DNA from: Streptomyces sp. NBC_00440
Lineage (GTDB): Bacteria; Actinomycetota; Actinomycetes; Streptomycetales; Streptomycetaceae
Direction of reading: 5' to 3'
Assembly (NCBI RefSeq): GCF_036014215.1
Contig: NZ_CP107921.1
Span: 7,499,501-7,563,500 of the forward strand
Length of the DNA stretch: 64,000 nucleotides
Below are positions 56,662-64,000 of this stretch, piece after piece. The notes beneath the pieces were generated by a model. The model was not told where the DNA came from. It made no database searches and was given only the letters and a program-made list of their open reading frames with translations. The translations under genes and the position numbers were made by a program. How positions within the stretch are numbered: the stretch's first letter is position 1; each line of letters begins with the position of its first letter.

Positions 56662-59600
56662 ATGAGCAGAACTCGTATTTGGTCCGCAGCGAGAAGAGCC
56701 AGAGTCGCGAGTAGAGGTGCACCCCTCCACTCCTGGCGTGCGGTGACCGTGACAGCGGCGTGTGCCGCGTTGCTGAGCTCACTGGTGTGTGCTCCCATGC
56801 CCCGAGCCATGGCGGTCGCCAATGGTTTCACGGAGATGCAGCCGGCCAATGTTCCCTACAAGCTGCCGGTGGTTCTGCCCTCGGAAGTCCAATCGCCGAC
56901 TGAGGATGCTCAAGCCCCGTACACCCGCACCGTCGTAGGGCTGATCAAGCAACTGCTGCCGTCGGATCCTCCGACCCTCGGCCAGCTGCAGAACGCATTG
57001 CAGATCCTCGACGGGACTGATGGGTACAAGTACAGCGACGGCCACTCTCCAGTCGCAAGCTGCAACCAGACCGGCTCCAATCTCGCACCGAGTGGCACCA
57101 AGCCGGCCATCTCTCCGTTGTGCTGGACCGACGGGGCCGGGGTCGAACTGTTCGCGGGGCCGCAGCGAGGCCAGTCGACCGCCGCAACACAGAATTCTGC
57201 GGTGACCGGATCGTTCGATCCCGGTCTGAGCAATGCCTGGGGGCAAGTGCAAGGTGCCGAGACGCGCGCGCACATGGCTACCGGGATCTTGGGCCCGCAA
57301 GTGGATACGGACATCTTCCCCAACTGGGCCCGCGCCAGTGACGAAACGGGCGAGGATCCCTACCTTGGTGGGGAAACTGCAGCATCTGAGGTCAATGGCA
57401 TCCAGGGCCGGCACGCGATGGCTCAGACGAAGCATATCCTGGGATATTACGGAAACGACATTTCCCAGGCAGCTCAGATCACCGATCAGGCGATACACGA
57501 GCTATTCGCGCCGCCCTACGAGACAGCCGGAAAAAAGAGCTCGACCGCGTCGTACATGTGCTCCTACCAGAAAGTTCAGGTGCCCGACGCCCCGAATGCA
57601 ACGCTGGGACAACTCACCCAGAAGAGCCCATTCGGAAGTACCACCGCGCAGACCCGCAATCTCGCCGACCCCAATTTCGCCTGCGGAAACCCCCTGATCC
57701 AGAATCAACTTATTCGCGGCGAATGGAACTCTAAAGCATTCGTGGGGACCGACTATCCCGTAGCCACCAAGGGCACCGATCTCGCCCAGGGTACCGAGCA
57801 GAATATGCCGGGCGCTGACCCGCGAACCGGGAAGAAGAGCGTCTGGGACCAAATACCGCAACTCGTACGCAGCGGCCGGATCCCGTTGCCCGTTTTTGAG
57901 CAGGCACTTGCTCGCGTCCTTTACCAAGAGGAGCGCTTCGGGCTACTCGGCTGCAATGACAGTAGCGCTTCTTGCAGCAACCCCGGCGGCGTAAACGGAG
58001 TGCGCGATGGTTCAGCAGCTCTACCGACGGGACGCCCGGATTCCGGGGCCGTCATCGGCACAAAAAACGGACATGCTGCCATCGCCGAGAAATCTGCCGA
58101 AGAAGGAGCGGTGCTCCTGAAGAACGACGCCTCGAACCTCCCCATCACGCCGACCGACCTGTCCTCCGGAGTCGCACTCAGCGGCCCTCTGGCGGAATAC
58201 AACGTCGGCTCTCCCAACAATGAATCCTCCGGTGGCTACCCAGATCGCAGTGTGATCAACACCCTCCAGCAGATCAAGACGTTCGCCCAGAACAAGAACG
58301 CCTTCACCTACAGCCCGGCGCTCAGCCCGAGTGGCTATGCCGTACCCTCGTCGGCGCTGTCGACGTCGAGTAAGAGGGTCACGGGAGGACTTCATCGAAC
58401 GGGCGGACCCGGGGCCCCGACGACTGATAGATCACTCGACTTCACTACCGCCTCACCGGCGGGGGCACTCGGCAAGGGAAACTACACCTGGCGCGGTTAC
58501 CTGTATGTGCCGTCAGCAGACACATACACCTTGCGTACCCAGAGCACAAAAGGCTCCGACATCGGTGTCAAACTCTCCATCGACGGAAAGTCGCAGAAAG
58601 CCTCAACCCCGGAAAGTGTCTACACGGGCCCTCGCCCCGGAATGTTTCCGATGGATATGAGTACCACTCGTGCCGGCTTCACCACAGGTGGGCTCAGCAA
58701 TTCGGCCTACAAGGTGGGGAACCTGTCTGCCGGTTACCATGCGATCTCGGTATCGTTCTCGAACGCCAGCTCCGGGAAGGCCAGTTTTCGGCTTGCTTAC
58801 AGCCGCACCGAGGGCGACATAAGTGATGCCGCAGAAGCCGCGAAGGGCAAATCCAAGGCCCTTGTATTCGTCGGTGCTGGAAACACCGGCCAGCTGACTG
58901 ACCCGGCAAATTCGGACATGGTACCCGGGGAGCTGCCGGCCGAACAGGTCGCCCTCATCAAGGCGGTAGCGGCGGAAAACCCGAACACCTCCGTCGTACT
59001 GAACACCCCGGGTCCCGTCGTCACTTCCTCCTGGATCCATGACGTCAAGAGCGTCCTTGAAATGTGGCAGCCAGGCCAAGAGGGTGGTACGGCAACGGCA
59101 CGGCTGCTGCTGGGAATGGCGAATCCGTCCGGGCGGGCGGTGACGACCTGGCCCAAGGGAAGTGAAGACACCCTGTTCAGCACCGCCCAGAATCAAGGTC
59201 TGTTTCCGGGGGACGCGACCGGAACGCATCCTGAGCGGGTGGGCGGAACGGAAAAGTCAACCGGTCAGGTTCCAGCCTGTGAGACAGGCAAGGTCTGTCA
59301 GGGTGAAGACGCCAAACTGAGCGGCCCGACCGCCGCTACCGGCGACAAGAACTACACCGGTTCTGGGTATGCCGCCGGATTCCGCAGCAACGGGGACTCG
59401 CTGCGCTACCAGGTCAGCCCAGGCACAGCGGGCACCTACATGCTGAAAGTTCGGTACGCAAACACCCTGAGGTCGAGCCGATCACTGCGTGTTGCTGTGG
59501 ATACCGGGCCGGCAAAACTACTGCCGCTGCCGAAAACCGGTAAGAGAGGAAACTGGTCGATCTCCCAGGTCCCCCTGCGTCTGACGGCCGGGCCCCACAC

Positions 59601-60588
59601 CGTGCGGCTCTTCCGGTCGGGCTCGGACAACAGCAGCGGAAACGTCAACGTGGACAGTCTCGGACTGACCACCCCTGGCGCCCACTTCCCCAGCACAGCG
59701 AACAGCCTCGGCGGCTTGTATGAATGTTCCGTCGGCGTCACCTGCGAGATTGAGCGAGGCCACATCAGCGGAGCGGGTATAAAGACGACCGTCGACCCCA
59801 AGGGCTACACCGGTGAGGGACTCCTCGCCGGCTTCACCAAGACGGGCGACCAAGCGACGATAGACATCCCCTCCGACGCGGGGAACTACACACTGCAACT
59901 GCGCTACGGAAACCCCAAGGCAACCGCGCAGACACTGACCGTCGACATCGACGGAAAAGCCGGCAAAGTCACCTTGCCGGAGCTGAGCGACCAGAACGCA
60001 TGGGGCATCAAGACCATCAGCGTCAAACTGTCCGCCGGAATTCACAAGATCACGATTCAGCGGAACAGTAAGGACAGCGGCAACGTCAACATCGACTCGA
60101 TCGCGTTGACCACCAAGGGCGCCCGTTATCCGGCGCGTCAAGTCGCCAGCTTCGGGATCTACGCCGGTTATCGCTACTACGACCAACTGGGCATGGCAGT
60201 GCAATTCCCGTTCGGGTGGGGCCTGTCCTACACGAACTTCGCGTACTCGAAGCCGACGGTCACCGCTGCCAAGGACGGTGGGCTGGACGTTACCTGCACG
60301 ATCCGGAACACAGGATCACAGGCCGGCGCAGCTGTGGCGCAGGTGTACGTCGGCCCACCGTCCGAGCGGCCGAGCGGTGTGGAGTTCGCACCACGGGCGT
60401 TGGCGGGCTTCGACCGCGTAAGCATTGCTGCGGGAGCGTCGAGTACCGTGACGACCCACGTCGACCCGCGCGCTATGCAGTACTGGTCCACATCGAAGCA
60501 GAAGTGGGTCCGCACCCACGGTGCCCGAGACGTGTTCGTCGGGCCGGCGGACAAGCCGGACCAGCTGCGGCATGCCAGGACTCCCTGA
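56662..60588 (+). CDS. Large secreted GH3 glycoside hydrolase with PA14 and two inserted carbohydrate-binding domains
   Basis: A 1308-aa exported enzyme from the ATG at 56662 (MSRTRIWS); ATG 56602 is an alternative. The signal core is VTAACAALLSSLVC. GH3 barrel: TKHILGYYGND and nucleophile D364 in FVGTDYPVATKG. The second GH3 domain starts at EGAVLLKND (about 480), is split by a PA14-like insert (about 590-700), continues to GRAVTTWPKGSED, then is interrupted by two related modules (about 871-1012, 1019-1155), each opening C-x5-C. It resumes at YDQLGMAVQFPFGWGLSYT and ends in a fibronectin-III-like domain. Base composition is clearly lower in GC than in neighbours, suggesting a separate origin. 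Confidence 0.88.
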   Translation: MSRTRIWSAARRARVASRGAPLHSWRAVTVTAACAALLSSLVCAPMPRAMAVANGFTEMQPANVPYKLPVVLPSEVQSPTEDAQAPYTRTVVGLIKQLLPSDPPTLGQLQNALQILDGTDGYKYSDGHSPVASCNQTGSNLAPSGTKPAISPLCWTDGAGVELFAGPQRGQSTAATQNSAVTGSFDPGLSNAWGQVQGAETRAHMATGILGPQVDTDIFPNWARASDETGEDPYLGGETAASEVNGIQGRHAMAQTKHILGYYGNDISQAAQITDQAIHELFAPPYETAGKKSSTASYMCSYQKVQVPDAPNATLGQLTQKSPFGSTTAQTRNLADPNFACGNPLIQNQLIRGEWNSKAFVGTDYPVATKGTDLAQGTEQNMPGADPRTGKKSVWDQIPQLVRSGRIPLPVFEQALARVLYQEERFGLLGCNDSSASCSNPGGVNGVRDGSAALPTGRPDSGAVIGTKNGHAAIAEKSAEEGAVLLKNDASNLPITPTDLSSGVALSGPLAEYNVGSPNNESSGGYPDRSVINTLQQIKTFAQNKNAFTYSPALSPSGYAVPSSALSTSSKRVTGGLHRTGGPGAPTTDRSLDFTTASPAGALGKGNYTWRGYLYVPSADTYTLRTQSTKGSDIGVKLSIDGKSQKASTPESVYTGPRPGMFPMDMSTTRAGFTTGGLSNSAYKVGNLSAGYHAISVSFSNASSGKASFRLAYSRTEGDISDAAEAAKGKSKALVFVGAGNTGQLTDPANSDMVPGELPAEQVALIKAVAAENPNTSVVLNTPGPVVTSSWIHDVKSVLEMWQPGQEGGTATARLLLGMANPSGRAVTTWPKGSEDTLFSTAQNQGLFPGDATGTHPERVGGTEKSTGQVPACETGKVCQGEDAKLSGPTAATGDKNYTGSGYAAGFRSNGDSLRYQVSPGTAGTYMLKVRYANTLRSSRSLRVAVDTGPAKLLPLPKTGKRGNWSISQVPLRLTAGPHTVRLFRSGSDNSSGNVNVDSLGLTTPGAHFPSTANSLGGLYECSVGVTCEIERGHISGAGIKTTVDPKGYTGEGLLAGFTKTGDQATIDIPSDAGNYTLQLRYGNPKATAQTLTVDIDGKAGKVTLPELSDQNAWGIKTISVKLSAGIHKITIQRNSKDSGNVNIDSIALTTKGARYPARQVASFGIYAGYRYYDQLGMAVQFPFGWGLSYTNFAYSKPTVTAAKDGGLDVTCTIRNTGSQAGAAVAQVYVGPPSERPSGVEFAPRALAGFDRVSIAAGASSTVTTHVDPRAMQYWSTSKQKWVRTHGARDVFVGPADKPDQLRHARTP

Positions 60589-60601
60589 CAGCGACAGGCA
60601 T

Positions 60602-60633
60602 CGGTGCCCGGACACGGTATTCTCCGGGCACCG
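60602..60633. terminator. Hairpin terminator after the GH3 gene
   Basis: CGGTGCCCGG and its complement CCGGGCACCG form a 10-bp stem with a 12-base loop, 13 bp beyond the GH3 stop. Confidence 0.7.
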
Positions 60634-60769
60634 TACAGCCTCCTCGACGCCCACCACGCCACCGGTGACGAGACCTTCCACCGCGCCGCCGAGCGCACGG
60701 GCCTCGCCCTCGTCGAGGCTCAACTCCCGGTCGGGGACGCCGCAGGCCGCGGGACCCGGCACAGCACAC
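60634..60769 (+). pseudogene. Short fragment, possibly of an alpha/alpha-barrel enzyme
   Basis: Between the GH3 terminator and the convergent DUF1295 gene, one plus-strand frame reads LLDAHHATGDETFHRAAER and LALVEAQLPVGD. This looks like a helical-repeat piece from an alpha/alpha-barrel protein (glycoside epimerase/hydrolase or LanC-like). There is no start, and it runs into the end of the next gene. It is probably debris at the right edge of the accessory island. Identification is weak. Confidence 0.3.
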
Positions 60770-61567
60770 CTAGCGCGGCGGCAGGGGGAAGAAGCCGCTG
60801 GTGCGAGCGGCGTACTCGGCGAACCCGGGACGGTTCGCCATATGCCGTTCCAGCAGGCGTTTTCCACTGCCGTTGATCAGCAGGAAGCTCATCACCAAGG
60901 GGCTGATGACCGTCGCGGCGGCCACAGCCGGGGCGTCGCAGACGATCAGGAACAGGCCCCACCAGACACAGAAGTCACCGAAGTAGTTGGGGTGCCGGGT
61001 CCAGCTCCACAGGCCGCGGTCCATGATGCGGCCCTTGTTCGCCGGGTCCGCCTTGAACCGGGCGAGCTGCCGGTCGCCCACCGACTCGAAGAAGAAGCCG
61101 ACCAGCCAGAGCGCCCCGCCCGCGTAGGCGACGGGTCCGACAGGGCCACGGATGTACTGGGCCGCCTGCACGGGCAGCGAGATCAGCAGGACCAGCGCAC
61201 CCTGGAGCAGATAGACCATGCGCAGGGCGTACACCTCCGGACTGCCGGGCGCCCTGGCGAGCATCGACGCATAGCGCGGGTCCTCGCCGTGGCCGCTTCC
61301 GCGCGCGGCGATGTGGACAGCGAGCCGCAGGCCCCAGACAGCCGTCAGCACGGTGACCAGAACGCGCCGAACGTCGTCGCCCTCGCCGGCCGACAACACG
61401 TAGGAGACGAGGGCGACCGCAGTGAAGGCAACACCCCAGGCGACGTCGACGATGCGGTGCAGGCCCTTCGCGACGGCGATCCCGAAGGTGATGAGCATGA
61501 CCGTGAGGGCGGCGCCCGCCGCGGCGCCCACCCCCTCACCGAACACGGCCCACGGAAATCCGTTCAT
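60770..61567 (-). CDS. DUF1295 membrane protein (steroid 5-alpha-reductase-like)
   Basis: A 265-aa integral membrane protein with about six to seven hydrophobic segments and the C-terminal signature LWSWTRHPNYFGDFCVWWGLFL shared with steroid 5-alpha reductases and isoprenylcysteine methyltransferases. Members of DUF1295 often accompany cyclopropane-synthase-like enzymes and may reduce modified fatty acyl chains. The ATG at 61567 starts just before the first membrane segment; the frame is open to 61618. It is the last gene of the four-gene operon read from 64 kb downwards. Confidence 0.85.
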   Translation of the reverse strand: MNGFPWAVFGEGVGAAAGAALTVMLITFGIAVAKGLHRIVDVAWGVAFTAVALVSYVLSAGEGDDVRRVLVTVLTAVWGLRLAVHIAARGSGHGEDPRYASMLARAPGSPEVYALRMVYLLQGALVLLISLPVQAAQYIRGPVGPVAYAGGALWLVGFFFESVGDRQLARFKADPANKGRIMDRGLWSWTRHPNYFGDFCVWWGLFLIVCDAPAVAAATVISPLVMSFLLINGSGKRLLERHMANRPGFAEYAARTSGFFPLPPR

Positions 61568-61649
61568 CGAACGCCGCCCGGTACGTAACACTCCCGGGGG
61601 GCGGCGGGCATCACGCAACGGCCCGCGCCGGTTCGCCTCTGTGGGCCCG

Positions 61650-62936
61650 TCATCGCGGGGTCCCCTCCTTCGTCAGCAGCATCTGCTGCACATCGAGATA
61701 GCCCGAGCGGAAGCCCGCCTCGGAATAGGCGAGATAGAAGGTCCACATACGCCGGAAGGTCTCGTCGAAGCCGAGGGCTTCGACCTGTTGGGCCCGCTCG
61801 GTGAACCGTTCGCGCCACAGCCTGAGCGTCTCCGCATAGTGCGCCCCGAAGCCGTCACGCCGCGCCATCCGGAGCCCCGTACGCTCGCCGGTGATCTGCT
61901 CGACCGCCTCGACGGACGGCAGGAGTCCGCCGGGGAAGATGTACTTCTGGATCCAGGTGTACGTGTCCCTGCTGGCCAGCATCCGGTCGTGCGGCATGGT
62001 GATCGCCTGGAGGGCGATCCGGCCACCGGGCGCGGTCAACCGGTCCAGCGTCATGAAGTACTCGGGCCAGAACTCCGCGCCGACGGCCTCGATCATCTCG
62101 ACGCTGACCACGGCGTCGAAGGTCCCCTTCACCTGCCGGTAGTCGAGCAGTTCGACGGTGACGGCTCCCTCGACGCCTGCCCGGCGAATGCGGTCGCCGG
62201 CCAGTTCTCCCTGCTCCTCGGAGAGGGTGATGGTCAGCACCTGCGCGCCACGCGCGGCCGCGCGGATGGCGAGTTCGCCCCAGCCGGTGCCGATCTCCAG
62301 CAGCCGGGTGCCCGGCCCGACCTGCGCCGCGTCGAGGAGCCGGTCGATCTTGCGTCGCTGGGCGGCGGCCAGCAGGGACTCGTCGGCGGGAAGCGCCCTG
62401 AAAAGGGCCGATGAGTACGACAGCGTCTCGTCCAGGAACAAGGTGAACAGGTCGTTCGACAGGTCGTAGTGGTGGCTGATGTTGTCGCGCGAACCCTCGG
62501 GGGTGTTCCGGTGCGCCGACGGCTGCTTCAACGCCCAGACCGCACGCAGCTTCTGCAACGGCGCCGGAATGATCGTCGCCGCATGGTCGGCCAACACGGT
62601 CAGCACCGCGACGAGGTCGCGGGCCTCCCACTCGCCTGCCATGTAGGACTCGCCGAAGCCGATGAGGCCACCCGCGCCGATCCGCCGGAAGAACGAGCGG
62701 GGTTCGTGCACCTCCATCAGAGGGCCACCGGGGCCCAGCGTCTCGCCGGTGGAGCCCAGCCCGACACGCAGCGGCAGCCGTTCCAGCGCATGGCGGACGA
62801 CGCGTTCAGCGATGGCGGTACGGATCCAGGACGCCTTCGGACCACAGGCCACCTGGGGCCAGCGCCCGGCGTCGACGGCGGCCGCAGACCGGGACGCCGG
62901 CTGCGACACGGGGTGCCTGCTTGTCGGAACGCTCAC
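61650..62936 (-). CDS. Cyclopropane-fatty-acyl-phospholipid synthase-like methyltransferase
   Basis: A 428-aa SAM-dependent enzyme of the CFA family. After an N-terminal domain (FFRRIGAGGLIGFGESYMAGEWEARDL), the sequence has ISHHYDLSNDLFTLFLD, the SAM-binding LLEIGTGWGELAIRAA near residue 200, VSVEMIEAVGAEFWPEYF, and a C-terminal FRRMWTFYLAYSEAGFRSGYLDVQQ. It adds a methyl or methylene group to unsaturated acyl chains of membrane lipids. The GTG start has AGGAAGG before it and overlaps the DUF1365 stop by 4 bases, replacing a longer open frame. Confidence 0.92.
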   Translation of the reverse strand: MSVPTSRHPVSQPASRSAAAVDAGRWPQVACGPKASWIRTAIAERVVRHALERLPLRVGLGSTGETLGPGGPLMEVHEPRSFFRRIGAGGLIGFGESYMAGEWEARDLVAVLTVLADHAATIIPAPLQKLRAVWALKQPSAHRNTPEGSRDNISHHYDLSNDLFTLFLDETLSYSSALFRALPADESLLAAAQRRKIDRLLDAAQVGPGTRLLEIGTGWGELAIRAAARGAQVLTITLSEEQGELAGDRIRRAGVEGAVTVELLDYRQVKGTFDAVVSVEMIEAVGAEFWPEYFMTLDRLTAPGGRIALQAITMPHDRMLASRDTYTWIQKYIFPGGLLPSVEAVEQITGERTGLRMARRDGFGAHYAETLRLWRERFTERAQQVEALGFDETFRRMWTFYLAYSEAGFRSGYLDVQQMLLTKEGTPR

Positions 62937-63715
62937 TTCACACCTTCCTGAGGCAGATGACGGGGACGGTGCCGCACGGGCAGCCCGTGCAGATACAGCA
63001 GGACGCCGTGCAGCCGGATACCGGCGGACACCACGGCGGTGGACCACGGGTGACGAAGAGCAGTGCGCACCAGCGCCCGGGGCGTGGCGGGGCGGCGCAC
63101 ACCCCGTACGGTCGCGGTGAAGGGACTGCTCCCCTCGCGTTCGAGCCGTACGGTCAGGCTGAGCCGTTCATCCGGTTCGGGCAGTCGCATCAGATAGCCG
63201 CCGTCGACCGGGAAGAACGGCGAGACGTAGAACTCCTTGTCCACCCGGGACACTTCCGCGCCGTCCGGGCGGAGCAGATAGCAGTGCCGTTCGCCGTAGG
63301 TGTTGTGCACCTCAGCGACGACGCAGAGCGGTGTGCCGTCGGGGCCGTGGCACCAGAACAGGCTGAGCGGGTTGAAGACATGGCCGAACACCCGGGCGTG
63401 CGCGAGCATCGTCACCCGCCCACCGTCCAGATCGATCCCGCGGGCGGCGAGGAACGCGTCCAGCCCCGCACGGATCGTGCGCAGGCTTCCGCCGAAGTGG
63501 TCACGGGCGTCGAAGCCGGCGAGCGGGCGCAGCAGCCACGGGAGCCGTGGCGGCCGGTCGGGGTCGATCAGCCACATATAGGTGCGGTGGCGCATGACGT
63601 GGCGGCTCGGGGAGGTCCTGACGTGGGTGACGGTGCACGGGTAGAGGGCGGGGACGCTGCTCTTCCGGGCGGCACCCGCGCCCGCACGGTCCGCTTCGCT
63701 GACGCTGCTCACCAT
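62933..63715 (-). CDS. DUF1365 family protein
   Basis: A 260-aa protein with ALYPCTVTHVRTSPSRHVMRHRTYMWLIDPD at the N-terminus, then HARVFGHVFNPLSLFWCHGPDG, AEVHNTYGERHCYLL and VDKEFYVSPFFPVDGGY, all typical of DUF1365. The family is nearly always encoded between an FAD enzyme and a CFA-like methyltransferase and is thought to help modify fatty acids; its biochemistry is not settled. The ATG overlaps the stop of the upstream FAD enzyme by 7 bases. Confidence 0.88.
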   Translation of the reverse strand: MVSSVSEADRAGAGAARKSSVPALYPCTVTHVRTSPSRHVMRHRTYMWLIDPDRPPRLPWLLRPLAGFDARDHFGGSLRTIRAGLDAFLAARGIDLDGGRVTMLAHARVFGHVFNPLSLFWCHGPDGTPLCVVAEVHNTYGERHCYLLRPDGAEVSRVDKEFYVSPFFPVDGGYLMRLPEPDERLSLTVRLEREGSSPFTATVRGVRRPATPRALVRTALRHPWSTAVVSAGIRLHGVLLYLHGLPVRHRPRHLPQEGVK

Positions 63716-64000
63716 GACACCCCCAGCGCGGCGGCGGCCTCGACCCCCGAGCGGCAGCCGTCCTCGTGGAACCCCCAACCGTGGTAAGCGCCTGCGTAAG
63801 CGGTGACGGGGCCGCTGAGCGCGGGCAGCAGGCGCTGGGCTGCCACGGACTCCGGCGTGTAGACGGGGTGTTCGTACGTCATGCGGGCGAGCACGCGGCT
63901 CTCGTCCACCTGGTCCGCACCGTTCAGCGTCACCACATAGGTTTCGGGGGCGTCGAGCCGCTGGAGCCGGTTCATGTCGTAACTGACGCGCACGGCGGCG
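63709..64000 (-). CDS. FAD-dependent amine-oxidase-like protein, C-terminal part
   Basis: The C-terminal about 97 residues of a gene continuing beyond the right window edge (frame open to the end). VSYDMNRLQRLD, TYVVTLNG, MTYEHPVYTPESVAAQ and the final AYAGAYHGWGFHEDGCRSGVEAAAALG, the FAD-contacting end motif, match NAD/FAD-binding proteins of the amine-oxidase fold that head the DUF1365-CFA operons. It is the first gene seen of that operon, overlapping DUF1365. Confidence 0.85.
   Translation of the reverse strand, partial: AAVRVSYDMNRLQRLDAPETYVVTLNGADQVDESRVLARMTYEHPVYTPESVAAQRLLPALSGPVTAYAGAYHGWGFHEDGCRSGVEAAAALGVSW

Overview
The window looks like Streptomyces (or a very close actinomycete) chromosome. 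It has very high GC, GTG starts, many 4-base ATGA/GTGA gene overlaps, TTGACA-type promoters without A/T-rich surroundings, and typical streptomycete genes (ergothioneine egtABCD, an RmdA-like cyclic-di-GMP enzyme, DUF574 methyltransferase, SAV_915-type protein). From memory, not checked here, sdhCAB, rmdA, the orphan lipoprotein, egtABCD and thioredoxin also lie near each other in a chromosome arm of S. coelicolor, so most of 10-42 kb is probably an ordinary conserved Streptomyces neighbourhood.

Layout. 0-1.7 kb: end of an acetate-type sodium symporter and an overlapping LytS-type kinase. 1.7-9.8 kb: TetR regulator divergent from an amidohydrolase and a complete Dpp/Opp-type ABC importer (five overlapping or closely spaced genes). 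9.8-13.1 kb: minus-strand hypothetical protein, ECF sigma factor, universal stress protein, DUF4239-like membrane protein and a polyproline surface protein. 13.4-16.4 kb: DUF574 methyltransferase overlapping a PAS-GGDEF-EAL protein (rmdA-like). 16.4-20.9 kb: LysR regulator divergent from a menaquinone-type succinate dehydrogenase/fumarate reductase operon sdhCAB. 20.9-28.7 kb: UvrA-like ATPase, diaminopimelate decarboxylase, SAV_915 protein, APC permease, and a class I DAHP synthase preceded by a Trp/Tyr leader peptide and terminator (attenuator). 28.7-32.4 kb: ArsR-SRPBCC fusion with a perfect palindromic operator, LLM oxidoreductase, dodecin, orphan sugar-binding lipoprotein. 32.4-36.7 kb: egtABCD. 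37-42 kb: PemK-like protein, GH18 hydrolase, thiolase, thioredoxin and a disulfide-oxidoreductase-like flavoprotein.

42.0-60.6 kb reads as an accessory carbohydrate-use island. It starts with a 220-bp IS-derived MITE-like element and holds a secreted GH31 enzyme, a degraded LuxR response-regulator fragment, a ROK repressor, a sugar ABC importer (binding protein and two permeases), a co-transcribed 670-aa protein of unknown family, a secreted 606-aa protein with a ricin-like C-terminus, a Tat-exported phospholipase C, and a 1308-aa secreted GH3 enzyme of visibly lower GC. Two features tie the locus together: an almost identical 42-bp promoter/operator module in front of both the GH31 gene and the importer, and one type of carbohydrate-binding-like domain (opening with C-x5-C) inserted inside the catalytic architecture of both GH31 and GH3. 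The simplest model is a ROK-controlled system that cuts an unidentified glycan outside the cell, imports the product and finishes it in the cytoplasm.

60.7-64 kb is a minus-strand fatty-acid modification operon (FAD enzyme, DUF1365, cyclopropane-synthase-like methyltransferase, DUF1295). It resembles the mycobacterial sigK-linked operon, but no sigK/anti-sigma pair follows; the accessory island does instead. All assignments come from reading the sequence; no database search was possible.
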